Source: Parvularcula dongshanensis
GTDB taxonomy: Bacteria > Pseudomonadota > Alphaproteobacteria > Caulobacterales > Parvularculaceae
Assembly (NCBI RefSeq): GCF_014199615.1
Contig: NZ_JACHOB010000002.1
Coordinates: forward strand, 124,001 to 188,000
Reading direction: 5' to 3'
DNA length: 64,000 nucleotides
Under the pieces are notes generated by a model. It was not told the origin of the DNA and did no database searches. It worked only from the letters and a program-made list of their open reading frames with translations. Below, piece by piece: positions 55,018 through 64,000 of the stretch. How positions within the stretch are numbered: position 1 is the stretch's first letter; every line of letters begins with the position of its first letter. Both the position numbers and the translations under genes were made by a program.

Positions 55018-56117
55018 GCGCCCACGGCCATACGGATCCGCGCTTCGAAGGGGTCCGCGACGCCTTCGAAGCGAGCCTCGCGGCGGGAGACGACCTCGGC
55101 GCCGGCGTCTGCGTCATCGTGGATGGCGAGCCAGTCGTGGACCTGTGGGGCGGCCATCAGGACCGCCAGAAGACGACGCCTTGGGAGGAGGACACGCTCG
55201 CCTGCGTCTACTCCTCGGGCAAGGCGGTCCTTTCCGCCGCGATCCTCGGCGCGGTCTCGCAGGGCGCGCTCGATTACGCCGCACCCGTCAGCGAGGTCTG
55301 GCCCGAGTTCGGCGGGGCCGGAAAGCAGAGCGTCACCCTCGTCCAGGCGCTCTCCCATCAGTCCGGACTGCCCGGCTTCGCCGCGCCGAAGGACCCCTCG
55401 ATCTGGCTCGATTGGGACGACACCTGCGCCGCCCTCGCCGAGATGGAACCGATGTGGCCGCCCGGCACGGCGAGCGGCTACGGCCCCCAGACCTTCGGCT
55501 TCATCGCCGGCGAGGTCCTGCGCCGCGCCACGGGCCGCACGATCGGCGAGCACCTGCGCACCCTCGGCCTCGAGGTTCATTGCAGCGTGCGCGGCGAGGC
55601 GGCCGGCCGCGTCGCGCGGATGATGAAGCCGCCTCGGGCGCCCGACCTCGGCGAGATCACGCCCGAGACCCGCGCCGCCTTCCTGGAGCCCTGGTCCTCG
55701 CCCGCCGGCGTCGATCGGGACGCCTGGCTCGCCGCCGAGATCCCGGCGTCGAACATGCACGCGACCGCGCGCGGCCTCGCCGAGGTGATGCAGGTCTTCG
55801 CGACCGGACGAATGGGCGGGAAGCCGTTCGCGACGGACGAGGCGCTGCGCGCCGCTCTCGCCGAGCGCGTCCACGGTCCCGACCGCGTCCTGCCCTTCGA
55901 GCTTTCCTGGGGCGCCGGGGTCATGCGGGAAACGCTCGGCGTCTTCGGCGGCTCCCCCACCGCCGTCGGCCATTACGGCTTCGGCGGATCCTGCGTCATG
56001 GCGGACCCCGCCCGCGGGTTGTCCTTCGCCTACGTGCCCAACAAGATGTCGCCGCACCTGGTCGGCGATCCGCGCGCCACCGCCCTCCTGAGGGCCGTGA
56101 CCATGGCGCTTCGGTAA
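55014..56117 (+). CDS. Serine hydrolase, EstB/beta-lactamase-like
   Basis: A 367-residue cytosolic protein starting at GTG 55014 (GTGA overlap with amn). The nucleophile is in CVYSSGKAVLSAAIL (SxxK), the Tyr motif in GTASGYGPQTFGFIAGE, and a distal GHYGFGGSCVMADP carries the third motif. ALSHQSGLPGF precedes the Tyr region. There is no signal peptide, unlike the homologue at 39830. EstB-type members are esterases or lactamases with broad substrates. Coupling to amn has no obvious meaning. Confidence 0.9.
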   Translation: MSAHGHTDPRFEGVRDAFEASLAAGDDLGAGVCVIVDGEPVVDLWGGHQDRQKTTPWEEDTLACVYSSGKAVLSAAILGAVSQGALDYAAPVSEVWPEFGGAGKQSVTLVQALSHQSGLPGFAAPKDPSIWLDWDDTCAALAEMEPMWPPGTASGYGPQTFGFIAGEVLRRATGRTIGEHLRTLGLEVHCSVRGEAAGRVARMMKPPRAPDLGEITPETRAAFLEPWSSPAGVDRDAWLAAEIPASNMHATARGLAEVMQVFATGRMGGKPFATDEALRAALAERVHGPDRVLPFELSWGAGVMRETLGVFGGSPTAVGHYGFGGSCVMADPARGLSFAYVPNKMSPHLVGDPRATALLRAVTMALR

Positions 56118-56208
56118 CCCTGCACAACGGTCATTTGGCGTCTTCGCTAACCAACCGTTAGCCTTGTTTCGGGCACGAGTTAACTTCGCAACAAGACAGG
56201 GCGATAGG

Positions 56209-57411
56209 ATGAGGAAGCGTCTCGCCGCCACGATCAGCGTTCTCGCGCTCGGTCTGGTTACCGCCAGGGCACAGGCCGACAGCGACTTCGACACCTTCCG
56301 CCAGCAGTTCCGCATCGACGCCGCCGCGGCGGGCGTCGATCCTACGCTTTACGACCGCGAGATGGCGACGGCGCAGCCGCTGGCCGTCATCCTCGAGCGC
56401 AACGACAACCAACCCGAGTTCAACCGCCCGATGTGGGCCTATGTCGACGGCGCGACCTCCGCCGCCCGGATCAAGGGCGGCCAGGAAGGCTACGCGGCGG
56501 AGAAGGCGCTCCTTTCCAAGATCGAGGACGAGTACGGCGTCGCCGCCGAGGTGGTCGTCGCGATCTGGGGCATGGAGTCGAGCTATGGACGCATCATGGG
56601 CGACCACGACATCGTCTCCGCCCTCGCCACGCTCGGGTTTCAGGGGCGCCGCCAGTCCTTCGGCCGGACGCAGCTGATCGCCGCCCTCAAGATTCTTCAG
56701 TCGGGCGCGGCGGACCGGGACGAGCTCAAGGGCTCCTGGGCGGGCGCGATGGGACAGACGCAGTTCATTCCCACGACCTACATCGAGCATGCGGTCGACC
56801 ATGACGGCGACGGGCACAAGGACCTCTGGTCCGACAGAGGCGACGTCTTCGCTTCGACCGCGCACTACTTGGCGCAGTCGGGCTGGCGCGAGGGCGTGCC
56901 CTGGGGCTTCGAGGTGAAGCTGCCCGCGGGCTTCGACTTCGCCCATGCCGACGCCAAGCACGCGCGGACCGCAGGCGACTGGCTCGCGCTCGGCGTCGAG
57001 GCGGCGAAGGGATCGGTCTCCGAACGCATCGACCTCAACGAGCGCATCTCGATCATCCTGCCCGCCGGCGCCCGCGGCCCCGCCTTCGCGATCACCAACA
57101 ACTTCCGCGCCATCCTGCGCTACAACAACTCGACCGCCTACGCGCTCGGCGTCTCCTTCCTCTCGGACGCCGTCGCGGGCCGCGACACGAGCCTCGCCCA
57201 GGACTGGCCGCGCGACGACCGGCCGCTGACCCTCGCCGAGCGCAAGTCCCTGCAGCAGGCGCTGTCCGAGAAGGGCTACGCGCCCGGTCCCGTCGACGGC
57301 ATCGTCGGCGCGGGCACGCGCGCCGCGCTCCGCGCCTGGCAGAAGGATCAAGGCATGCCGGCCGACGGCTACGCCTCCGCCGTGGTGCTGGCACGCCTCC
57401 TCGAGGCGTGA
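56209..57411 (+). CDS. Lytic murein transglycosylase (MltB type) with peptidoglycan-binding domain
   Basis: 400 residues from ATG 56209; earlier codons in the frame are not supported. A signal peptide (RKRLAATISVLALGLVTARA) exports it. The catalytic Glu is in VVVAIWGMESSYGRIMGD, followed by GSWAGAMGQTQFIPTTY and the calcium-like DHDGDGHKDLW. The C-terminal PG-binding-1 domain reads RKSLQQALSEKGYAPGPVDG. It cuts the glycan strand of peptidoglycan with 1,6-anhydro end formation. The next gene (mnmC) starts inside its stop codon. Confidence 0.95.
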   Translation: MRKRLAATISVLALGLVTARAQADSDFDTFRQQFRIDAAAAGVDPTLYDREMATAQPLAVILERNDNQPEFNRPMWAYVDGATSAARIKGGQEGYAAEKALLSKIEDEYGVAAEVVVAIWGMESSYGRIMGDHDIVSALATLGFQGRRQSFGRTQLIAALKILQSGAADRDELKGSWAGAMGQTQFIPTTYIEHAVDHDGDGHKDLWSDRGDVFASTAHYLAQSGWREGVPWGFEVKLPAGFDFAHADAKHARTAGDWLALGVEAAKGSVSERIDLNERISIILPAGARGPAFAITNNFRAILRYNNSTAYALGVSFLSDAVAGRDTSLAQDWPRDDRPLTLAERKSLQQALSEKGYAPGPVDGIVGAGTRAALRAWQKDQGMPADGYASAVVLARLLEA

Positions 57412-59273
57412 CGAGCCTTCCCTCCGCCGACCTCACCGTCGAGGACGGCACCCCGCGCTCATCGCGCTTCGGCGACGTCTACTACTCGGCCGCGGACGGC
57501 TTCGCCGAAGCCTGGCACGTCTTCGTCGAGGGCAACGACCTGCCCCGCCGCTTCGCGGCGCTGCGGGAAGGTCAGACCTTCACCATCGGCGAACTCGGCT
57601 TCGGCACCGGCCTCAACGTCGCCGCCGCGCTCCTCGCCTTCTACCGGCGGGACCATGATCGCGGCAGGCTCGCCATCTGGTCCGTCGAAGGATTTCCGGT
57701 TCCGCGCGAACGGTTCCGGTCGCTCGCCGAAGAGGCGGCCGAGCGCTGGGCGGAAGCCGCGCCGGTCCTGAGGGCTCTGGCTGCCGCCTATCCGGACCCC
57801 GTGCCCGGCCAGGCGGCGCTACGCATCGAAGCGGTCGACCTCGTCCTTTCCTTCGGAGAGGTGCGGCCTTCCTTGCAGAGCGCGCTCCTGCGCGCCGACG
57901 CCTGGTTCCTCGACGGCTTCGCGCCCTCGCGAAACCCGGACATGTGGTCGGAGGCGGTCATGCGCCTCGTCGGCGCCCGTTCGGCCATCGGCGCGACGGC
58001 TGCGACCTTCACCGTGGCGGGGGCGGTTCGGCGGGGGCTGCAGGCGGCGGGCTTCGACACCGAGAAGACGCCCGGCTTCGGCCGCAAGCGCGAGATGACC
58101 CGGGCCCGCCTTCTCCGCCGCCCGAGCGAGGAGTCGGTGCCCGCACCCCTGCGCCTCACCCCGCTGCTCGGCGTCCCCGCGCCGGAAGGGCCCGTCGCGA
58201 TCCTCGGCGCGGGCATCGCGGGGGCCTCTCTCGCCTGGCACCTTCGGCGGGCGGGGCGGGAGGTCGTCCTCTTCGATCCGAACGGCGCCGCCTCGGGCGC
58301 GTCGGGCAACCCCGTCGGGCTCGTCACGCCCCGTTTGGAGGCGGGCGGCGGGTGGGCGGCGCGCTTCTATCGCGACGCCTACCGCTACGCCCTGTCGCTC
58401 TACGAGGACGCGGCGAGCGCTGCTCTGTCGACGCGGGGGGCGGACATCGCCGCGGACGATGCCCGCGCGGCGAAGACGATCGCGACCGGCTTGTGGCCGG
58501 AAGCGATGCTGCGCCTGGAACGAGAAGGGCTCCGCGCGGATGGCGCTGCGGCCTTGCGGCCGGCCATGGTCGTCAGAGCACTGATCGGGGACACCCCGCT
58601 CCTCGAACGGACAGGAACGCTATCCGCCGGCGCGGGAGGCTGGCGCGTCGGCGCAGACGGGCCCTTCGCGGCCGCGGTCGTTGCGTGCGGTCCCGACGCC
58701 GCGGCTCTCGGCGGGTTGCATACGGAACTTTCCGCCTCGGACGGGCAGATCGACCTTTTCGGCGGCCCCGCCCCGGCCCGGGTCCTCTCCGGAAGGGGCT
58801 ACGCCGCCCCCTATGAGGACGGCGTCGCGGTCGGCGCGACCTACGCGCCCGGCCGGATCGGGGCGAGACCGGCCCCGTCCGCCGACGCGACCGAAGAGAA
58901 CGAGGCGCGCGGCGAGGCGCTGCTCGGCAGCCGCCCGAGCGGATGGCGGGCGGCGGTCGCCTCGCAGCGCGCGGTCACGCCGGATCGCCACCCCGTCGCC
59001 GGGCCCCTCTTCGATCGCACCCTCTTTGCCGAGCGGTTCGAGGGCCTGCGCACGGGCCGCGTCGGCGATGCCGATCCGCCCTACGCCGAGGGGCTCTTCG
59101 TCCTGAGCGGCCTCGGCAGCCGAGGCCTGTCGGCTGCGCCGCTGCTGGCCGCTCATCTCAGCGCCCTGATCACGGGCGGACCGTCGCCCCTTGATGCGGG
59201 CGAGGCGAGCGGTGTGCACCCCGCGCGCTTTCTCATGCGGCGCATGAAGCGAGGTGATGCGGAACGAGGCTGA
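57408..59273 (+). CDS. mnmC: Bifunctional tRNA modification enzyme MnmC
   Basis: A 621-residue protein starting at GTG 57408. The N-terminal methyltransferase half has FTIGELGFGTGLNVAAAL and ADAWFLDGFAPSRNPDMWS. The C-terminal FAD oxidoreductase has VAILGAGIAGASLAWHLRRA, GASGNPVGLVTPRLEAGGG and the closing GLFVLSGLGSRGLSAAPLLA. It converts cmnm5(s2)U34 to mnm5(s2)U34 in tRNA wobble positions. Both halves are intact. Coupled to the transglycosylase gene. Confidence 0.95.
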   Translation: MTSLPSADLTVEDGTPRSSRFGDVYYSAADGFAEAWHVFVEGNDLPRRFAALREGQTFTIGELGFGTGLNVAAALLAFYRRDHDRGRLAIWSVEGFPVPRERFRSLAEEAAERWAEAAPVLRALAAAYPDPVPGQAALRIEAVDLVLSFGEVRPSLQSALLRADAWFLDGFAPSRNPDMWSEAVMRLVGARSAIGATAATFTVAGAVRRGLQAAGFDTEKTPGFGRKREMTRARLLRRPSEESVPAPLRLTPLLGVPAPEGPVAILGAGIAGASLAWHLRRAGREVVLFDPNGAASGASGNPVGLVTPRLEAGGGWAARFYRDAYRYALSLYEDAASAALSTRGADIAADDARAAKTIATGLWPEAMLRLEREGLRADGAAALRPAMVVRALIGDTPLLERTGTLSAGAGGWRVGADGPFAAAVVACGPDAAALGGLHTELSASDGQIDLFGGPAPARVLSGRGYAAPYEDGVAVGATYAPGRIGARPAPSADATEENEARGEALLGSRPSGWRAAVASQRAVTPDRHPVAGPLFDRTLFAERFEGLRTGRVGDADPPYAEGLFVLSGLGSRGLSAAPLLAAHLSALITGGPSPLDAGEASGVHPARFLMRRMKRGDAERG

Positions 59274-59366
59274 GTGCCTATTCGTAGCCTTCGTCAAACC
59301 TTTGTTCGCCTCCCCCTGCCCCTGACAGCAGATCGTGCTAGATCGTGGCGAAGAAGGGGAGAGTTC

Positions 59367-59810
59367 GTGGAAGTCGATGGCAAGGAGCGCCAGGCTCAAG
59401 GCGTAGCGCAGATCTTGACGCAGCTGTCGCGGCAGGTGCTCGAAAAGAGAGAGGTCGATGACCTGCACGCCGTGCAGTGGTCGGCCCTTCGGTACTTTCA
59501 AAGGGCGGGACGGCGGGCGTCGACCGTCATGGGTTTGTCTCGCTACCTCGGCAACACGACCGGCTCTGCCTCGAGGACCGCGAAGTCCCTCCTCGACCGC
59601 GGACTCATTCGCGGCGAGCCCGCCCGGCACGATGGCCGCTCGGTGCTCTTCTCCCTCACAAAGGCTGGCCAAGCGGCCCTCCAGCGCGACCCGCTGCTCG
59701 ACGTCGTCGCGGCCCTCTCGGTGCTGGAGTCCGACGAGCTGGCCCTTCTCGGCGATCTGCTCGACAAGGTGCAGGTCGCGATGACGGAAGCCCGGAATGG
59801 AGCGGTCTGA
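59367..59810 (+). CDS. MarR-family transcriptional regulator
   Basis: 147 residues from GTG 59367, with GGGGAGA 5 nt upstream; the frame is open to the mnmC stop but the domain starts here. It has the MarR winged helix: STVMGLSRYLGNTTGSASRT (HTH), KSLLDRGLIRGEPARHDGRS and VLFSLTKAGQAAL (wing). N- and C-terminal helices would form the dimer. It overlaps the histidine kinase gene by 14 nt, so it probably controls or belongs to that signalling operon. Ligand unknown. Confidence 0.9.
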   Translation: MEVDGKERQAQGVAQILTQLSRQVLEKREVDDLHAVQWSALRYFQRAGRRASTVMGLSRYLGNTTGSASRTAKSLLDRGLIRGEPARHDGRSVLFSLTKAGQAALQRDPLLDVVAALSVLESDELALLGDLLDKVQVAMTEARNGAV

Positions 59811-61320
59811 CCAGACGGCCGACATCTTGAGCGCCTTCGACGACGCGGGCATCGGCTACGCGGTGACGGACCGCGAGGGCCGCCTTCTCTCCGCCTCCCC
59901 GGCCTTCCTCGCCGAGACCCAGCTTCCGCCGGACGCCGTGCCCTCTAAGGCGGCGTGGTTCACGCTCGACGCTTCCGAGGCGGTGGTCCAAGCGGTGCGC
60001 GGCGCCCTCTGGCGAGACCTCGTCGGGGGCGGGCAGGTCTGGCGCGGCTGGGTCCGCTGGCGGCTGCCCGACGGCGAGACGAAGTTCTTCGAAGGGACGG
60101 CCAAACCACTCAGCGACACGCGCGTCGTCCTGATCGCGAACGACCACTCCGATCTCATCGAGGCCGACCGGGCCCTCGAAGAGTCCGAAGCGACGCTCCG
60201 CACCATCCTCGATCGTTTGCCGCTCTCCGTGACGCTCCAGGGACCGGACGGCCGGATCGCCTACATCAACGACTACCTGCCCAGGCGGTTGGGCCTGCCG
60301 CGGACGGCCTTCTTGAACAAGGGGCCCGGCGACGTCCTCGTCTCGAAGCCCGGCGAGGCGGTCGCCGACGCGATCCGCCGGGCCCTCGATCGCCGCGAGG
60401 CGCTCGACGCCTGGCCGCTCGACATCACGATCGGTCCCCTGGCAGGCACTAGCTGGCTTCTCTTCACCCGGCCGATCCTGGGGCATGGGGGAGACCTTCG
60501 GCGTTACCTCATCATCGCCGTCGACCGCAGCGCCGAGGCGGCACTCGCCCAAGAACGGGAGCGCTTCGCACGCACCCTCGCCGAGACGCAGAAGGTCGGC
60601 GCGCTGAACGACTTCGCCGGCGCGCTGGCCCACGAGCTCTCGAACATCCTCCACCCCGCCGGCGTCTATGCGAGGGCGCTCGCCAAGGACCCCGACCAGG
60701 TCGACCGAGGCGTCCTGGCGGGCCGTATCGCCGACGCGGTACGCAGCGCCGGCGATATCCTACGGCGTACTCTCCTCATGGCGAGGGGCGAGGCCGAGCC
60801 GCGCAAGGTGCAGGATCTGCGGCCCTTCCTGCACGAGGTGGTGGAGACGGCGCGAGACCTCGCGCCGCGTGGCCTGACCTATGCCGTCGACCCGCCCGAG
60901 GGGGCGGTCTCCGCCGTCCTCGTCGCGACCGAGTTCCGCCAAGTGCTCCTCAACCTGCTCAACAACGCGGCCGAGGCTCAGGCACATAAGGGCCGCATCC
61001 TGATCCGGGTGGAGGACGAGGCACCCTTGCCGGCGAACCTCCTCGTGCAGCCGACGGCGAGCGGCCCCTTCGCCCTCGTCGCCGTCATCGACGAGGGCGA
61101 AGGCATGGACGTGGCGACCGCCACGCATACCTTCGAGCCCTTCTTCACGACGAAGAGCGCCGGACGCGGCACGGGGCTGGGCCTGCCCGTCGTCCTCGGC
61201 CTGGTTACGGGTTGGGGCGGCACCGTTTCCGTTGACAGCGCCCCGGGCGAGGGGTCCACCTTTTCGATATGGGTTCCGAAAGGGAGCCCGAAGCGCTGGG
61301 AGGAACGAGGAGAGGTGTGA
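59797..61320 (+). CDS. Soluble PAS-PAS sensor histidine kinase
   Basis: A 507-residue kinase without membrane helices. Two PAS-like domains (residues about 8-120 and 128-255; AVTDREGRLLSASPAFLA and TLQGPDGRIAYINDYLPRRL) are followed by the H-box FAGALAHELSNILHPAGV (His279). The ATPase domain has N-box LLNLLNNAAEAQAH, G1 VIDEGEGMD, F-box FEPFFTTKSAGRGTGLGLPV and G2. It senses an intracellular cue. The H-box AHELSN is of the NtrB/hybrid-like type. It is followed 1 nt later by a single-domain response regulator, its likely partner. Confidence 0.94.
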   Translation: MERSDQTADILSAFDDAGIGYAVTDREGRLLSASPAFLAETQLPPDAVPSKAAWFTLDASEAVVQAVRGALWRDLVGGGQVWRGWVRWRLPDGETKFFEGTAKPLSDTRVVLIANDHSDLIEADRALEESEATLRTILDRLPLSVTLQGPDGRIAYINDYLPRRLGLPRTAFLNKGPGDVLVSKPGEAVADAIRRALDRREALDAWPLDITIGPLAGTSWLLFTRPILGHGGDLRRYLIIAVDRSAEAALAQERERFARTLAETQKVGALNDFAGALAHELSNILHPAGVYARALAKDPDQVDRGVLAGRIADAVRSAGDILRRTLLMARGEAEPRKVQDLRPFLHEVVETARDLAPRGLTYAVDPPEGAVSAVLVATEFRQVLLNLLNNAAEAQAHKGRILIRVEDEAPLPANLLVQPTASGPFALVAVIDEGEGMDVATATHTFEPFFTTKSAGRGTGLGLPVVLGLVTGWGGTVSVDSAPGEGSTFSIWVPKGSPKRWEERGEV

Positions 61321-61321
61321 G

Positions 61322-61702
61322 ATGAGTGCCATTCTGGTGGTCGACGACGATCCGGCGGTGGGAGAGTCGGTCCGCTTCGTCCTCGAGCGCGCCGGCTACG
61401 CCGCTACGGGGGCGAGCACGGTCGCGGCGGCCCGCGAGGCGTTGATGGCGGACGACACGGCGTTGTGCATCCTGGACGTGTGGATGGACGGCGAGGACGG
61501 GCTCGACTTCGCGGCCGAGGTGGCCCGGTCCGGCGCCCCGTTCATCGTCATGTCGGGGGGCGGGCCGGGGCGGAGCCTCGAGAGCGTCACGGCGAAGGCG
61601 GACGCGCTCGGCGCTGTCGCGGTGCTCTACAAACCCTTCGAGGACGAAGAGTTGCTGAACGCCGTTCGGGCGACGCTCGGAAAGAAGAGCTCAGAGCTCT
61701 GA
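61322..61702 (+). CDS. Single-domain response regulator
   Basis: A 126-residue receiver from ATG 61322. The acidic pair is in ILVVDDDPAVGESVRFV, the phosphoacceptor Asp52 in LCILDVWMDGEDGLDFA, the Ser in FIVMSGGGPGRS and Lys104 in AVLYKPFEDEEL. There is no output domain, so it acts through protein contact or as a phosphate relay. Co-transcribed with the kinase and MarR genes. Its last 12 nt overlap the convergent mtgA gene. Confidence 0.93.
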   Translation: MSAILVVDDDPAVGESVRFVLERAGYAATGASTVAAAREALMADDTALCILDVWMDGEDGLDFAAEVARSGAPFIVMSGGGPGRSLESVTAKADALGAVAVLYKPFEDEELLNAVRATLGKKSSEL

Positions 61703-62455
61703 GAGGACGCAACCATCGAGCCCTTGCGCGCGGACCGTATCCATGCGCGCGCGGAGCGTTCCGGCACGCGAACGGACGTAGGGGCCCGGCGGGTCGACCC
61801 GCCACTTCGCCGGGTTCGGCAGGACCGCGGCGAGGAGCGCCGCCTCGCCCTTGTTCAGCTCGCGGGCCGTCTTGCCGAAGCGTGCCTTCGCCGCGGCCTC
61901 CGCACCGAAGTTACCGTCGCCCCACTCGGCGACGTTGAGGTAGACTTCCAAGATCCGGCGCTTGGACCAGAAGAGTTCCTCCAGGCCGGTGAACCAGACC
62001 TCGAGGCCCTTCCGGACCCAGCCCCGGCCCGGCCACAAGAACACGTTCTTCGCCGTCTGTTGGGAAAGCGTCGACGCGCCGCGCATGCGCCGGCCGGCCT
62101 TCGCCTCTTCGATCGCCTTCTTGATGTTCTCGACGTCGAAGCCGGGATGCGCGCAGAACTTCGTGTCCTCAGCCGCGATGACCGCCGTGACCAGGTAGGG
62201 CGAGACGTCCTCGATCCGGACCCATCGCCGTTCGATCGTCTGGCCCTGATGGGCACGGAGCATCATCAACGAGGTCGGGCCGACGGGGATGAACGCGTGC
62301 GCGGCGACCCACAGGACCGACAGGACGATCGCGGCGACGCCGAAGAGCAGAACGCCCTTCAGAACCCGCCAGACGGGCGACCCTCGGCGCCCGCGCCGCC
62401 CCCTGCCCCGCTTCGCCAATGGCTCAGCCCGCCTCGGCGTGCGCGATGCCGGCAT
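61691..62455 (-). CDS. mtgA: Monofunctional biosynthetic peptidoglycan transglycosylase
   Basis: A 254-residue GT51 enzyme. A basic N-terminus and one membrane helix ([20 protein letters not shown]) lead to the catalytic domain with [19 protein letters not shown] (catalytic Glu), [40 protein letters not shown] (second Glu) and [13 protein letters not shown]. It polymerises lipid II glycan strands. Its start lies inside the 3' end of glyQ (32-nt overlap), so it may be read from the same message. Confidence 0.95.
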   Translation of the reverse strand: MPASRTPRRAEPLAKRGRGRRGRRGSPVWRVLKGVLLFGVAAIVLSVLWVAAHAFIPVGPTSLMMLRAHQGQTIERRWVRIEDVSPYLVTAVIAAEDTKFCAHPGFDVENIKKAIEEAKAGRRMRGASTLSQQTAKNVFLWPGRGWVRKGLEVWFTGLEELFWSKRRILEVYLNVAEWGDGNFGAEAAAKARFGKTARELNKGEAALLAAVLPNPAKWRVDPPGPYVRSRAGTLRARMDTVRAQGLDGCVLSEL

Positions 62456-63359
62456 TGGGGCCCCGGCCCTGCGGGCTGTCGAGCCACGCCTCGCAGCACA
62501 TCCTGGCGAGCTTGCGTACGCGCAGAATGTAGGACTGCCGCTCGGCGACCGAGATCACGCCGCGGGCGTCGAGCAGGTTGAAGAGGTGGGAAGCCTTGAT
62601 GCACTGGTCGTAGGCCGGAAGCGCGAAGCTGCGACCCTCGTCGCGTCCGCGCTGCAGGATCGCGGCGCAGGCGGCCTCCGCCTCGCGGAACTGGTCCAGC
62701 AGCACGTCCGTGTCGGCGAGCTCGAAGTTGAACCCCGAGAACTCGACTTCCTGCTGGTGGAAGACGTCGCCATAGGTCACGCCCTGCCCGTTGTAGTCGA
62801 GATCGTAACCGTTGTCCGTGCCCTGAACGTACATGGCGAGGCGCTCTAGGCCGTAGGTCAGCTCGCCCGTGACGGGCTTGCAGTCGAAGCCGCCGACCTG
62901 CTGGAAGTAGGTGAACTGCGTCACCTCCATGCCGTCGCACCAGACCTCCCAGCCAAGGCCCCAGGCGCCGAGCGTCGGGCTCTCCCAGTCGTCCTCGACG
63001 AAGCGGATGTCGTGGAGCTTCCTGTCGATGCCGATGGCATCGAGGCTGCCGAGGTAGAGGTCCTGGATGTCCTCGGGGCTCGGCTTCAGGACGACCTGGA
63101 ACTGGTAGTAGTGCTGGAAGCGGTTGGGGTTCGCGCCGTAACGGCCGTCGCCCGGCCGCCTGCAAGGCTGGACGTAGGCCGCGCGCCAGGGCTTCTCGCC
63201 CAAGGACCGCAGCGTCGTCGCGGGGTGGAACGTCCCCGCGCCCATCTCGAGGTCGTAGGGCTGCAGGACGACGCATCCCTGGTCGGCCCAATAGCGCTGA
63301 AGGCGCAAGATCAGCTCTTGGAAGGAGGGGGCCGCCGGCGTCTTTGGGGTCGTGCTCAT
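62424..63359 (-). CDS. glyQ: Glycyl-tRNA synthetase alpha subunit
   Basis: 311 residues from ATG 63359; the open frame continues upstream without support. Class II motifs are present: [74 protein letters not shown] and [20 protein letters not shown]. It forms an alpha2beta2 enzyme with GlyS. glyS normally lies just downstream, but here mtgA follows instead and overlaps by 32 nt. Confidence 0.97.
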   Translation of the reverse strand: MSTTPKTPAAPSFQELILRLQRYWADQGCVVLQPYDLEMGAGTFHPATTLRSLGEKPWRAAYVQPCRRPGDGRYGANPNRFQHYYQFQVVLKPSPEDIQDLYLGSLDAIGIDRKLHDIRFVEDDWESPTLGAWGLGWEVWCDGMEVTQFTYFQQVGGFDCKPVTGELTYGLERLAMYVQGTDNGYDLDYNGQGVTYGDVFHQQEVEFSGFNFELADTDVLLDQFREAEAACAAILQRGRDEGRSFALPAYDQCIKASHLFNLLDARGVISVAERQSYILRVRKLARMCCEAWLDSPQGRGPNAGIAHAEAG

Positions 63360-63370
63360 GACGAGGGCGG

Positions 63371-64000
63371 TTAGCGGCGGGGCCCGCCACCGGCAAGCTG
63401 GGCCGGACGGCCCGGCTCGCCGACGCGCTCCTTGATCAGGGCGCGGGCCCGCGTGACCAAGGGGTCGGGCGCGAAGGCCTCGAGCCGGGCGAGGAGGCCG
63501 TCCGCCTCGGAGAGGTTTCCGGCGACCGCCCGGCAGAAGGCGACCATCCGGAAGGCGTCGAGCGCCCAAGCGTCGACCTCGAGCCGCGCCTCCGCCGCCG
63601 TGCAGGCCTTCTTGTCGATCGCCTGGCCGCCGAGCGATTCGAGGGCCGAGGCGAGGGTCACCGGCGGTCCCTCGGCGGCGAGACGTCCGAGGGCGGCGTC
63701 GAGCGCGCCCACGGTGTCGGCGGGGGCGGCGTGAACCTCGCGAAGGTCGAGGTCGAAGCAGAGCGATTGCGGACCGCACAGCGTGGCTTCGACGGCGCGG
63801 GGCGGCGTCCGGGTCTCGATGTCGAGGCGAGACCCGCTCCTTTCAGCCGTGACGCTGATCCGCCGAAGCGAGGAAGGATCGTCCTCAAAGTCCACGCTCA
63901 GAGAGTCGTCGACGCCCGTCAGCAGAAAGCCGCCATCCGCTGCGGGCTCGGCGCTGCAGGGCGCGCTGCAGACGAGAACCACTCTGGCGATGCCGTCCTC
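63371..64000 (-). CDS. Hypothetical protein, N-terminus beyond window edge
   Basis: At least 209 residues are open to the window end; a GTG at 63982 is in frame but the frame continues past it. Cys-containing strands ([13 protein letters not shown]) are followed by an all-helical C-terminal region ([56 protein letters not shown]). I do not recognise a family; the helical part could be a short TPR-like repeat. It ends 11 nt upstream of glyQ, so the two are probably in one operon. Confidence 0.65.
   Translation of the reverse strand, partial: EDGIARVVLVCSAPCSAEPAADGGFLLTGVDDSLSVDFEDDPSSLRRISVTAERSGSRLDIETRTPPRAVEATLCGPQSLCFDLDLREVHAAPADTVGALDAALGRLAAEGPPVTLASALESLGGQAIDKKACTAAEARLEVDAWALDAFRMVAFCRAVAGNLSEADGLLARLEAFAPDPLVTRARALIKERVGEPGRPAQLAGGGPRR

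Overview
This is a GC-rich, gene-dense chromosomal window from what looks like an alphaproteobacterium. The pointers are paired F0 subunits b' and b, the ctaE-DUF983-SURF1 oxidase block, a CobT-type cobaltochelatase subunit, DUF1178/omega-amidase/grxC/ComF neighbours, an Lhr-type helicase of the ligase-associated family, and a PopZ-type N-terminal motif in a small protein. Promoter-like sites before rpmB and secA have the TTGAC-n17-TA form. I see no IS element, prophage, CRISPR array or toxin-antitoxin pair. Most of the window is housekeeping sequence. Many genes overlap by 4 nt (ATGA, GTGA or TTGA), which implies tightly coupled operons.

Layout. 1-7.1 kb: end of the ATP synthase F0 operon, a lipoprotein with a glycine-heptad coiled coil, the reverse-strand block ctaE-DUF983-SURF1-BCCT transporter, and a three-gene stress module of YflT-like and DUF2382 proteins. 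7.1-20 kb: a short, divergent Mfd-type coupling factor, a flavoprotein disulfide reductase with a lipoprotein esterase, GST, BON protein, a stand-alone Lhr-type helicase, and a mannose-1-phosphate guanylyltransferase/AGE epimerase pair. 19.8-20.3 kb: intergenic, with a structured repeat. 20.3-33 kb: fatty-acid beta-oxidation genes (thiolase, DUF805, multifunctional FadB/J type), small membrane proteins, a CAU tRNA, uvrC, an acetyltransferase, an AI-2E family permease, cobT, a phytase-like esterase, a VUT-family membrane protein and rpmB. 33-35.4 kb: accessory-looking stretch with a second copy of the intergenic repeat and an unrecognised two-repeat lipoprotein. 35.4-46 kb: purMN, lpdA, serine hydrolase, DUF1328, DUF1178, nitrilase, glutaredoxin, ComF, methyltransferase, Nudix and parvulin PPIase. 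46-64 kb: secA, a GluR0-like potassium channel, recQ, an HSL esterase followed by a PopZ-motif microprotein, AMP nucleosidase, beta-lactamase-fold hydrolase, lytic transglycosylase, mnmC, a MarR/histidine kinase/response regulator operon, mtgA, glyQ and the edge of one more gene.

The least explained items are: (1) the roughly 325-345 nt intergenic element present twice (19854-20198 and 33115-33439), with a 23-nt exact core and a second conserved block at the same distance, but no conserved reading frame; (2) the 506-aa two-repeat lipoprotein beside the second copy; (3) the 55-aa protein that is little more than a PopZ-type N-terminal helix; (4) the bacterial glutamate-receptor-like channel; (5) the YflT/DUF2382 trio, present both as separate proteins and as a fusion.
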